Shown one piece after another: positions 7,543 through 15,953 of a stretch of 25,349 nucleotides of DNA (position 1 is its first letter; each line of letters begins with the position of its first letter). The notes under the pieces were generated by a model, which was given only the letters and a program-made list of their open reading frames with translations, did not search any database and was not told the origin of the DNA. The position numbers and the translations under genes are program-made. Source of the stretch: an uncultured Clostridia bacterium (GTDB taxonomy: Bacteria > Bacillota > Clostridia > TANB77 > CAG-508); assembly GCA_947632745.1 (NCBI GenBank), contig CANRQH010000009.1, positions 1-25,349 on the forward strand. Direction: 5' to 3'.

Positions 7543-8151
7543 TTATTTTTCTTTAACAACTTTTAATCTCACAAACTCATCTCTTTCGCTTTCTTCTAAA
7601 GAACTAGTAATTTTTCTAGCCAAATTTTCATCTCTTGGAATAATAACTTCTTTTAGTGCATTTGACCTTCTTTCAACCTTTTCTATTGCTTTTTGTAAAC
7701 GGCAAATTGTATTTTGAATACTTGTTAATTTTATTGCCAAATTTTTTACTTCTACAAATTTTACTATACTTTCATCTACATCAGCAGTTGTATGATAAAG
7801 TCCGTAATTTAACTCTGCACTTTGCTCATCAGAAATAACAGATGGAATTTCAACTCCCATTAAAGTTAAATATTTAATTCTTATTGTATCATCATCTCTA
7901 ATTGCATTTGAAATATCTATTAAATCATCAAATCCAACATCAACTATTGCTTTTTTTATGCTATCTTCCGCTTCTTTAAGTTTTACTGATATAGTATTTT
8001 TAAGTTCTTTTTCTTCTAAAACATAATCTTCTATTTTCTTTTTTAAAACAAGCTTTTTTTCCTCTAACAAGTCTTGCCCATTTTTGGACATTTCGATAGA
8101 ACTTTTAAGTTTAAGCAAATTGTTCTTCGTTGGTAATAAATTCTTTGCCAT
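7543..8151 (-). CDS. atpD: V/A-type ATPase subunit D (central stalk)
   Basis: Subunit D is the coiled-coil rotor shaft inside the A3B3 head. The product of about 202 residues is highly helical: the N-terminal LLPTKNNLLKLKSSIEMSKN and C-terminal RRSNALKEVIIPRD blocks are typical, the latter close to the family's conserved NALE-x-IP motif. ATG 8151 is the start, because AAAGGAGG lies five bases before it; an upstream in-frame ATG at 8172 sits inside the repeat element and has no ribosome site. It is the last gene of the operon, after atpB. No in-frame CGG occurs in it. Confidence 0.95.
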   Translation of the reverse strand: MAKNLLPTKNNLLKLKSSIEMSKNGQDLLEEKKLVLKKKIEDYVLEEKELKNTISVKLKEAEDSIKKAIVDVGFDDLIDISNAIRDDDTIRIKYLTLMGVEIPSVISDEQSAELNYGLYHTTADVDESIVKFVEVKNLAIKLTSIQNTICRLQKAIEKVERRSNALKEVIIPRDENLARKITSSLEESERDEFVRLKVVKEK

Positions 8152-8169
8152 AGCTCCTCCTTTATGTTC

Positions 8170-8284
8170 CATGCTCCACAGGGACCGGTTCTTTTTGGGA
8201 CATGCTCCACAGGGACCGGTTCTTTTTGGAACATGTGTCCCTAAATGTAAAAATTTTCATTTAAGAACCGTCCCCCAACTGTAA
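8170..8284. repeat. GGGACCGGTTC tandem repeat plus linked unit between atpB and atpD
   Basis: A 31-base unit starting CATGCTCCACAGGGACC is present twice in direct tandem (8170-8200 and 8201-8230). It is followed by a second type of unit (8235-8284) that aligns with 648-696 between pyrF and pyrK. The tandem part is the inverse orientation of 2206-2264. The element lies inside an operon, and its edge encodes the last residues and stop of atpB. Confidence 0.85.
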
Positions 8285-9591
8285 AAATTTTAAGAAGTTC
8301 TTCCATTAAATCAAGTGTTTCATCTATTGAACGATTTTCATATTGAGATTGGTTAATAAATCTTTGCTCAAATTCGTTTCCAAATTTTAAATATTTTTTA
8401 TCTTCATCTGTTAAATCCGCTTCTCCTAAAACTGCCCCTAATGCTCTCACATCTTGAACTTTAGAATATGCTGCAAAAATTTTATCTGAAAGTTTGGCAT
8501 GCTCTTTTCTGGTATACCCTTCTCCTATTCCGTCTTTCATAAGTCTTGAAAGTGAAGATAAAATGTCTATTGGAGGGTTTATTCCTTTTTGATATAAGTT
8601 TCTTCCTAACACAATTTGTCCTTCTGTTATATATCCTGTTAAATCAGGTATTGGGTGAGAAATGTCATCATTTGGCATAGTAAGAATTGGAATTTGTGTA
8701 ATTGAACCTTCTCTTCCTTGTATCATACCTGCTCTTTCATATATTGAAGCTAAGTCACTATATAAATAACCAGGGTATCCTTTTCTACTTGGAATTTCTC
8801 CTTTTAAAGTTGATACTTCTCTTAAAGCTTCTGCATATGCTGTCATGTCTGTAAGTATAACTAAAACTTGGTAACCTAAATCAAATGCTAAATATTCGGC
8901 ACAAGTAAGAGCAACCTTTGGCGTAAGTATTCTTTCAATAGATGCATCATTTGAAAGATTTTGAAACATTACAACTTTTGAAAGTACTCCATTTTCTTCA
9001 AAACTTTTTCTAAAAAATTCTGCTGTTTCATATTCTGCTCCCATTAATCCAAATACTATTGCAAAGTTAGAACCATCTGTAATATTTGATTGTCTAATTA
9101 TTCTTTCTGCAAGCTCATTGTGATTCAATCCACTTCCAGAAAATATTGGTATTTTTTGTCCTCTAATTAATGTCATTAGTCCATCTATTGCTGATATTCC
9201 TGTATGAATATAATTTCTTGGGTATTTTCTTGCAACTGGATTTATTGGGTTTGAATTTATATCTCTTTTTAAATTTGTTTCTATTTCTCCTAGTCCATCT
9301 ATTGGGTTTCCAGCTCCATCAAATACTCTTCCTAGCATTAATGGAGAAAGTTTTAATTTTAAAGGTTCTCCCATAAATTCGGTTTGTACATCTTTTATAT
9401 TTATTTCATTTGTTCCTTTATATACTTGAATTGTAGTTATATCATCATCTAGACGCAAAACATTTCCTACTCTTTTTTCTCCATTTTTTAAAGTTATTTG
9501 AACTTGTTCTTCAAAAGATATGTCTTTTGGAGTTTTTATAAAAACTAGCGGACCGATTTATTTGTTCTAACCCTAAATATTTTATTTTCAT
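8241..9591 (-). CDS. atpB: V/A-type ATPase subunit B, read through a +1 shift at CGG codon 13
   Basis: Subunit B is the non-catalytic nucleotide-site partner of A in the ATPase head. ATG 9591 follows AAAGGATTG. After 12 codons (MKIKYLGLEQIN) the frame meets CGGT (9555-9552); reading it as Gly gives the conserved INGPLVFI block, and the remaining 430-odd residues are collinear with the family, including PIFSGSGLNHNE and the GREGSITQIPILTMPNDDISHPIPD stretch. Unshifted translation would stop after 26 codons. The normal protein appears to end near ELLKIF; the tail after it (TVGG, then CGG) is encoded by the repeat element. If the in-frame CGG at 8270 is also read with a +1 shift, the protein ends at 8261 as GGGS; otherwise it ends at 8241. 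Confidence 0.88.
8267..8270 (-). other. Second in-frame CGG in atpB, within the repeat-derived tail
   Basis: GGA CGG TTC in the zero frame. With the same CGGT rule the next codons are TCT TAA, so translation would end two codons later at 8261 instead of 8241. Confidence 0.5.
9552..9555 (-). other. CGGT +1 frameshift site in atpB
   Basis: In-frame AAT CGG at codon 13; AAT CGGT CCG restores Asn-Gly-Pro, the conserved N-terminal motif of subunit B. Confidence 0.75.
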
Positions 9592-9666
9592 TTTTTATAA
9601 CAATCCTTTCTAAACAAGACAATTCTTTTCTATACACCATTAATATTTTGCCAAACTTTTAATTTC

Positions 9667-9717
9667 TAATAATCATTCTAGTTGTTTTCATCTTTAATAA
9701 TTATTCTAGCTATTTTC
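9667..9717. repeat. Short tandem duplication of the atpA 3' end
   Basis: TAATAATCATTCTAGTTGT at 9667 and TAATAATTATTCTAGCTAT at 9695 repeat with a 28-base period over about 23 bases. Each copy carries a CTA, that is a TAG stop on the minus strand; the upstream one (9708-9706) ends atpA. Confidence 0.65.
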
Positions 9718-11488
9718 TATATGGTCTTGATATTCGTCTTCTAATCTTTTTAGAGTATTTTTTATTTTCAAATCAAAATCATCTATTTTTTTAATTTCAT
9801 CATTTGCTACATTATTTTTTAAATCTTTATATTCATCTAATAAACCTGTTTTTTTAATTTGTGAAATTGGAATTCCTTTATTTATAAGTTTTAATGCTCT
9901 TTCATAAAGTAAAATTATGGTTTGAAGCATTTTATATTGTTTTTCTATTGGCACATAAGTATCTATGTCATTAAACGCACTTTGTTGCAAAAAGCCTATT
10001 CTTATAGCTTTAGCTACTTCTAATACAAGCTTTTTGTCATCTGAAAGTACATCTTGTCCAACAACTCTTGCAATTTCTTGAAGTTCATTTTCTTTTTCTA
10101 ATATGCTAACTATTTTTCCTCTTGTTTCTAAAAAATCACTATCTACATTTTCTTCATACCAACTAGATAAATTATCCACATATTCACTATAACTTATATT
10201 CCAATCTATTGCAGGGTAATGCCTTGAATATGCTAAATCTCTATCTAATCCCCAAAATACATGAACAAATCTTTTTGTATTTTGAGTTACAGGCTCAGAG
10301 AAATCTGAACCTTGAGGCGAAACAGCTCCAATTATTGTAATTGAACCATATGTTCCATTTAAGTTTTGAACTCTACCTGCTCTTCCATAAAATTCGGAAA
10401 GTCTTGAAGGTAGATATGATGGAAATCCTTCTTCTGCAGGCATTTCCTCTAATCTACCAGAAATTTCACGTAATGCTTCTGCCCACCTAGATGTAGAATC
10501 TGCCATTATTGCAACATCATATCCCATATCTCTATAATATTCTGCTATTGTAACTCCTGTATAAATTGATGCTTCTCTTGCTGCAACAGGCATGTTTGAT
10601 GTATTTGCAATTAATACTGTTCTATCCATTAAGGGTCTACCTGTTTTTGGATCTTGAAGCTTTGGAAAATCCTCTAATACGTCTGTCATTTCATTTCCAC
10701 GTTCTCCACATCCAATATATACTATTATGTCCGCATCTGACCATTTGGCAAGCTGATGCTGTGTAACAGTTTTACCTGTTCCAAAACCTCCTGGAATCAT
10801 AACTGTTCCACCTTTTGCTACAGGAAATATACTATCTATTACTCTTTGGCCAGTAATTAATGGTTCAGATATAGGCATTCTTGTTTTATATGGTCTTTGC
10901 TTTCTTGCCGCCCATTTTGTAAGCATATTTAGTTCTAAAATTTCGCCATCTTCTGTCTTTATTTTGGCTATAATATCTGTAACTTTGTATTCTCCTTCTT
11001 CTGCTATCTCAATAACTTCTGCTTCTACATCAAATCTGTTCATTATTTTATTTGTTATTAATTCTGTTTCTTTTACTTCTCCTATTATTGAATTTAAAGA
11101 AACTTTATCATTAATTTTTACAGTAGGTACAAAATGCCAAAGTTTTTCTGTATCAACTCCAGATTTTGACACTCCTCTTTTTATAAAATCTCCATGTTCT
11201 TGTTTTAATATATTTAATGGTCTTTCTATTCCATCAAATATATTTCCTATTATTCCGTGGTCCTAGTGTAAGTGATAGTGGCTCTTCAAGCCCAATTACA
11301 TCTTCTCCAATTTGTAATCCTGTTGTTCCTTCATATACTTGAATTGTAGCTACATCTTGCTCTAATTTAATTACTTCTCCTAATATTTTTTCTTTAGAAA
11401 TGTGTACAATATCATGCATACCAAAATCGCCTTCACCTTTTGCTTTTATTACTGGTCCATTAATTGAAATTATATATTTTTTTTGCAT
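9706..11488 (-). CDS. atpA: V/A-type ATPase catalytic subunit A, read through a +1 shift at CGG
   Basis: Subunit A hydrolyses (or makes) ATP in the peripheral head. The first frame (11488-11258, 77 codons) is the N-terminal barrel, ending in SLTLGP. CGGA (11257-11254) read as Gly restores the near-invariant GPGI motif and continues as NIFDGIERP, giving a 593-residue protein of normal length. Walker A GGFGTGKT lies at about 233-240, with the family motifs GERGNEM and SRWAEALRE further on. ATG 11488 follows AAAGGATAG. Without the shift the product would stop after only a few more codons. The gene follows atpE and precedes atpB. Confidence 0.93.
11254..11257 (-). other. CGGA +1 frameshift site in atpA
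   Basis: In-frame CCA CGG; CCA CGGA ATA restores Pro-Gly-Ile of the conserved GPGI. Confidence 0.75.
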
Positions 11489-11540
11489 TTTAAATCTATC
11501 CTTTCAATTGTTTGTTAATACAATTTTTCTATTAAAAACA

Positions 11541-12102
11541 TTACACTAATTGTTCACTAATACTATTTAAAAATGTGTTATCTATAAAAATTCCTTGAAT
11601 ATTATTTTCTAAAATACATCCACCTATATATTTGTCATCTATTTCCCTTATTTCTAAATTATATTTTTTATTTATAATATCTCCATATTTTTCTAGGTCT
11701 TTTTTTGTCAAACCAATATATATGTTTTCTATATCATCAATTTTTGAAATACCGATTTTGTATACAATTAAGTAAAAATTGCTCATACTCAGCTTTTAAA
11801 GTATATTGTTTTAAAATATTTATTGCATCATTTTTTATTTGGTTTTTTATTCTTTTTTCTTCATCTATAATTTCTTTTTTACAATTCATTTCATAATTAA
11901 AAATTTTTTTATTAAAATCTTTTTCTATTTTTTGAACATTTTTATCATAAGCTGTTTGCTTTTTTGCTTCATATTCAGAAAGTTCTTCTTCAATACTTGA
12001 CTTTATTTCTTCTTCAACTTTTTGCTCAATTTTGTTGTAATCTTCATTTGATATTTTGTTTAAACTTTGCTCAAAATTTTTGAGTTTTGCATCAATATTC
12101 AT
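11541..12102 (-). CDS. atpE: V/A-type ATPase subunit E (peripheral stalk), read through a +1 shift at CGG
   Basis: Subunit E is one half of the peripheral stator. The N-terminal two thirds are a charged coiled coil rich in Glu and Lys; the C-terminal globular part is a small alpha/beta domain ending in LNSISEQLV. The parts are joined at CGGT (11754-11751), where AAT CGGT ATT gives Asn-Gly-Ile and about 186 residues in total. Unshifted translation stops after four further residues. ATG 12102 with GGGGG about 9 bases upstream is preferred; ATG 12117 overlaps the atpF stop as TAATG and is the alternative. It lies between atpF and atpA. Confidence 0.85.
11751..11754 (-). other. CGGT +1 frameshift site in atpE
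   Basis: In-frame AAT CGG; the shift restores the C-terminal domain frame. Confidence 0.72.
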
Positions 12103-12116
12103 TACTTTTTCCCCCA

Positions 12117-12350
12117 TTATATAATAGTAACAAGTGGCAATCTTTTATTTAACCTTATATAATCAATTTTATCTTTTGCAGTGTTATATACTGTATTAGT
12201 TATAATCAATACTCCTATTTCAGTATTTTTAATTACTTCGTCAATTTTTTCATCTATTTCGTCTTTATCAACCAAACTTATGCCGTCACATCCAGCAAGT
12301 TTAAAGCCAACTTCTATTTCGGCTTTATCTGCTATGCAATACATTTTCAT
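12117..12350 (-). CDS. atpF: V/A-type ATPase subunit F
   Basis: Subunit F binds D in the central stalk and modulates ATP hydrolysis. The 77-residue product has the Rossmann-like start (MYCIADKAEIEVGFKLAGC) and the middle strand GVLIITNTVY of the family; it is somewhat shorter than the usual 100 or so residues at the C-terminus. ATG 12350 is chosen because AAGGAG lies about 10 bases before it. The stop TAA 12119-12117 overlaps the alternative atpE start as TAATG, which suggests translational coupling. Its one GACGGC run is out of phase and harmless. Confidence 0.88.
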   Translation of the reverse strand: MKMYCIADKAEIEVGFKLAGCDGISLVDKDEIDEKIDEVIKNTEIGVLIITNTVYNTAKDKIDYIRLNKRLPLVTII

Positions 12351-12435
12351 TTCAAACCTGCTCCTTCCTTTGCACAAATTGGTTGGAAAAGAATTAAATT
12401 TTGACCCCAGTCAAAATTTTAATTATCTTTCAACC

Positions 12436-12811
12436 TTATACCTTACTTATTATCATAATTGCTATAATTAATCCATAAATTGCTATACCTTCAGCTAATC
12501 CGTGCAAAAATAACTGTTTTTCCAAGTAAACTTGGATTTTCACTAATAGCCCCTACTGCACTTGATGCAACAACTGCAACTGCAATACCTGAGCCTATTG
12601 CAGATAAACCAATTGCTAAAGCTGCAGCTATTAATCCTAATCCTGATGATGAATTACTTTCTTCTTTTTCTGTTTCTACTTCCTGTGTAGCATAACTTGT
12701 TTCTTCTTCTGCTTTTTTAGATACAACCTCTGTTACAGCATATACTCCTGTTGTTATTGTAATAATTCCTATAAATAAAATAACTAATAATATACTTAAT
12801 TTTTTTGACAT
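12436..12811 (-). CDS. atpK: V/A-type ATPase membrane ring subunit K (c-type proteolipid), read through a +1 shift at CGG
   Basis: Subunit K forms the ion-translocating rotor ring. The N-terminus has a signal-like hydrophobic segment (about 5-26), then an acidic linker (about 30-54), then a two-helix hairpin beginning GLGLIAAALAIGLSAIGSG. CGGA at 12502-12499 (codon 104) read as Gly gives FAGLAEGIAIYGLIIAIMI, which contains the ion-binding glutamate of the second helix; the protein is then 124 residues and ends at 12436. Unshifted translation stops two codons later (R-I-S-stop), before the glutamate, so a non-shifted product could not work. The start has GGGAGG eight bases upstream. The N-terminal leader plus acidic linker is unusual for a single-hairpin c subunit. 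Confidence 0.88.
12499..12502 (-). other. CGGA +1 frameshift site in atpK
   Basis: In-frame GCA CGG; GCA CGGA TTA restores Ala-Gly-Leu just before the essential Glu. Confidence 0.75.
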
Positions 12812-12872
12812 TTTAAAATCCTCCCTATTTCTTTAATTAAAATAAATCTTCTTTAATTAAATTTTAATTTTT

Positions 12873-14757
12873 TTATATTTTAAGTTCGCTTTTTATTGAT
12901 TTATATTCCTTGCCTGTCCCATCGTAGAATCTACTAAATAGTTCATAATATTCTAGTCTTAGTGTTTGAATTCCAACTATTAAGCCTTCTAAAACGAGTA
13001 CTATAACATTTCCTATTACTGCAATTAGAAAACTTCCTGCACCTTGTGTCATATTTGCTAATAAATACACTGCCATACAAAGTCCTGCATGGTTTATTGC
13101 AAATGCTGCTAATCTTAAAAATGATATTGTATTACTTAAAAATGATAATATCATTTCTATTATTTCAAATATTTTTTCTACAAATGGTGTTTTAGCTTCT
13201 TTCTTTTTATTTTTTATTATATTTAATATCTGTTCATTAAACATTATAATTAATACAAGTATTAGTGCTATAACAATTATTGCATTTATTGAAATTAGCA
13301 TTTTACCTGTTAAAAAGTAATATGCTACACATCCTAAAACAAGTGTATATAAAATAATTCCCGCTAAACCATTTTCTTCTAAAAATATTTTTTTTATATC
13401 TTTATTTTTTATTCCATTTATTATGTTTAATATCATTGCCATTAAAATAAATATTGCACCTACTGCAACTCCATAAACAAGCATTGTATTTATGTCATTC
13501 ATTGGGCTAGTTAATATTGGTTTTATTACATTTTCTTTTCCAAATACACTTCCATATAAAAATCCAAATATTAATGATGATAATCCTCCGCCCAGAAAGT
13601 ATTGCCCCATACACTTTTTGTCCTTTTATTAAAAATGCTATTCCTATTATTAAGAACACCAAACCGTGTCCAACATCTCCAAACATAAATCCAAACATTA
13701 TAAATGTTGTTAAGGCTACAAACCATGTTGGGTCAAGCTCGTCTATTTTAGGCATTCCATACATTTTAACTAGTTCTTCAAATGGTCTTATTATTTTATT
13801 ATTTTTTAGTTTTGTTGGTGGATTTTCTCCATCTTCTATTACATATTCAATATTTTGTAAACTATCTAGCATTGTTTTTGTCTCTTCTAAAGATGATTCT
13901 GGAACCCACGTAGCTATATAAAATGTATCATTTTGGTCATGTACTATATATTTTTTTATTGTATTTATTTTGTCATATGTTTGAAGCTCTCTATAATATC
14001 CTAAAATCTCCGTCATTGCAATATTTTTTAATTTTTCTATTCTTGTATTTAAGTTTTCTATATTAAACTCATTTTGTCTAATTTGTTCATTTAAAGTTCT
14101 AATATAATCTTTTGGGGTATTAAGTAAATCAGCTGGTAGCATTTGCCTTTCAAATTTTTGAATATTAAATATTCCATCAATAGTACTTACAAATTCTGTT
14201 GTTGTAAAATATATTATCCAAGAAACATCTTTTTCTTGTTTTATTTCAAATAAAATGGCATTTAAGTTTTCTATTTCTTTTTTTATTTCTTCCAAATTTT
14301 CTTTTGGCATACTTCCATATCTAAATTTTATATATCTTAAGTCATATAATTTTTTTATATCTATATCTATATCTTTAATTTTACTAATTTCATCAATTCT
14401 TTCTATTGTATTTTGTTTTTCTTTTTCATTTTTTTGAATTAAACTTAAAATTTCATTATAATTTGAATCCATTTCATTTATTTTTTCTTCTATTTCTTGA
14501 ACTTTGTTTTCAAGTAAAACCAAATTTGCTTCCTTTGAATATTGTATTTGCATTTTATTTAATAAATTTTCACATTTTTTTAAATTTTCTTTTATTTTGT
14601 AGTTATAATCAAAATATTGTAGCTTCCATCCTTTGTTATATATATTTTTTGCATCTTCGATTTGTAGTTCACTTTTAAATAAAACATTAGCAAGAAATTT
14701 ATCCAAATCTTTACTATTTCCAGTAATACCCAAAAGCTTCATTTTTTCAATAGCCAT
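12873..14757 (-). CDS. atpI: V/A-type ATPase subunit I (membrane stator), read through a +1 shift at CGG
   Basis: Subunit I (the a subunit) holds the ion half-channels and links to the peripheral stalks. The first 340 or so residues are a cytoplasmic coiled-coil domain (LENKVQEIEEKINEMDSN, EEIKKEIENLN); membrane helices begin near TTFIMFGFMFGDVGHG. At CGGA (13590-13587, codon 390) the frame changes; GGG CGGA GGA restores LSGGGLSSLIFGFLYGS, a motif typical of the family, and the rest of the membrane domain follows (FLRLAAFAINHAGL), giving 627 residues. Start ATG 14757 lies behind AGGAGG. It lies between atpC and atpK. Confidence 0.92.
13587..13590 (-). other. CGGA +1 frameshift site in atpI
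   Basis: In-frame GGG CGG; GGG CGGA GGA gives three glycines of the conserved SGGGLSS. Confidence 0.75.
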
Positions 14758-14771
14758 TTGTTTTTTCCCTC

Positions 14772-15560
14772 CTAACGAACTAATCTTTTTTGTATCTCTT
14801 GCCTTTCCATATTGTATCTTATTCCTTCTATTGTGTTTATTATATCATTGTTTTCATAGTTTATTAAATTAACATATGCATATACATATGCTATGGACAT
14901 TATATCTTGTTTGAAAATTTTTTTGTTTATTGAATATAAATATTTATCGATGTTGTTCTCAACATCACTTTCATTTACAAAAATTTTTTTATATACAGTG
15001 TTTTGTAGAATTTCTTTAATATCATTAAACGAATTTGCTTTAATTAATTGATCTATTTTTTTTGAATTTAATTTATAATTTCTGTCTATTAAAATTTGCT
15101 TTAAATCTTCTTCTTTAAAATTATAATATTTTTTGATTCTATATATCCACAAGACATTTAGTAAATCTATCTCTGAGCCTACAATCTTTTGTAAATTAGT
15201 TATATTTTTTACTTTATCATATAAATTTTCAAAATATACTTTGTCTATATTTTTAGCACCTTTTATTTTATACTTTTTTAAAAATATTTCAAATTTTTCT
15301 TTATCTTTTTTGTTTAAAAAATATAATATTTTTTTTATATCTTGTATTTCAGCTTCTTCAAGCAAACTTTCTATTTCAAGTCTATCTATATTTTCGTCTG
15401 TATTCTTAAAAACCTCACTCTTGTTTTTTAGCAATAATACTGCATTTTTAAAATTATTTTGCTTTATTACATCTTCTAAATCTGCTTTGGTAATTCTTTT
15501 AGCATACATTCCCTTTAGTTTAGCATTTAAGTTAGGATATTTTACATCGATTATATTCAT
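14772..15560 (-). CDS. atpC: V/A-type ATPase subunit C
   Basis: Subunit C (the d subunit) is the funnel that joins the central stalk to the membrane ring. The 262-residue product is all-helical, with the family's repeated pattern of a YxN/YAK start (YPNLNAKLKGMYAKRI), a central IDLLNVLWIYRIKKYYN stretch and the C-terminal YAYVNLINYENNDI. ATG 15560 is chosen over ATG 15581 because AGAAAGGA lies 10 bases before it and overlaps the upstream alternative. The protein is shorter than many homologues (about 330). The frame is intact and contains no CGG. Confidence 0.87.
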   Translation of the reverse strand: MNIIDVKYPNLNAKLKGMYAKRITKADLEDVIKQNNFKNAVLLLKNKSEVFKNTDENIDRLEIESLLEEAEIQDIKKILYFLNKKDKEKFEIFLKKYKIKGAKNIDKVYFENLYDKVKNITNLQKIVGSEIDLLNVLWIYRIKKYYNFKEEDLKQILIDRNYKLNSKKIDQLIKANSFNDIKEILQNTVYKKIFVNESDVENNIDKYLYSINKKIFKQDIMSIAYVYAYVNLINYENNDIINTIEGIRYNMERQEIQKRLVR

Positions 15561-15623
15561 TTTATGTTTATCCTTTCTCATTTTAGTTAAAGTTGCTCTC
15601 CTTAATTAAAATGTTTTAATTGC

Positions 15624-15941
15624 TTATTTTATAATGTTATTTATAATTTTTTCTAAAATATTTTGTTTTTCTTGCTCGTATTTTTGTTGTAATTTTTTTA
15701 TTTGTTCTTGCTTTTCTTCATCTAATTTTTGTTTTTCTTCTTCAAAAAGCCTGTCATATTTTTCTTGATTATTTTTTTTCTTATATAAAAATTTGCTATC
15801 AATTTTTTCTTTTTCTATTTTTAATTCTTCATTTATATAAGTTTCAATATTGTCCTCTTTTTCTTTAATTTCTTTTATTTTTTCTTTAGCTTTATTATCT
15901 ATATTTATAATTTTGTTTATAATCTCTTCCAATATAATCAT
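15624..15941 (-). CDS. V/A-type ATPase peripheral stalk subunit G/H-like coiled coil
   Basis: The 105-residue product is almost entirely a Lys/Glu coiled coil (EEEKQKLDEEKQEQIKKLQQ). As first gene of the operon, in the position of subunit G/H, it is likely the partner of E in the stator stalk. The call rests on position and coiled-coil character more than on specific residues. The ribosome site before ATG 15941 is weak (AAAAGAG). The gene begins 12 bases after the transglutaminase-like gene, so the operon may be transcribed from further upstream. Confidence 0.7.
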   Translation of the reverse strand: MIILEEIINKIINIDNKAKEKIKEIKEKEDNIETYINEELKIEKEKIDSKFLYKKKNNQEKYDRLFEEEKQKLDEEKQEQIKKLQQKYEQEKQNILEKIINNIIK

Positions 15942-15953
15942 CTCTTTTCTTTA

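Noticed and set aside
8152..8172. Upstream ATG 8172 as the start of atpD
   Set aside because: It lies in the repeat element without a ribosome site; ATG 8151 has AAAGGAGG at the right spacing and starts the conserved protein.
2683..13590. Homopolymer indel errors as the cause of the frameshifts
   Set aside because: None of the seven sites is a homopolymer slip of the usual A/T runs, although such runs are abundant here; each is a single C before GG in codon phase. A systematic platform error is not fully excluded, so a read-level check is listed.
2287..14757. Seven frameshifted genes read as pseudogenes
   Set aside because: Both sides of every break are fully conserved, there are no second lesions, essential genes are involved, and all breaks share the same CGGA/CGGT form. 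Random decay would give varied stops, deletions and both shift directions.
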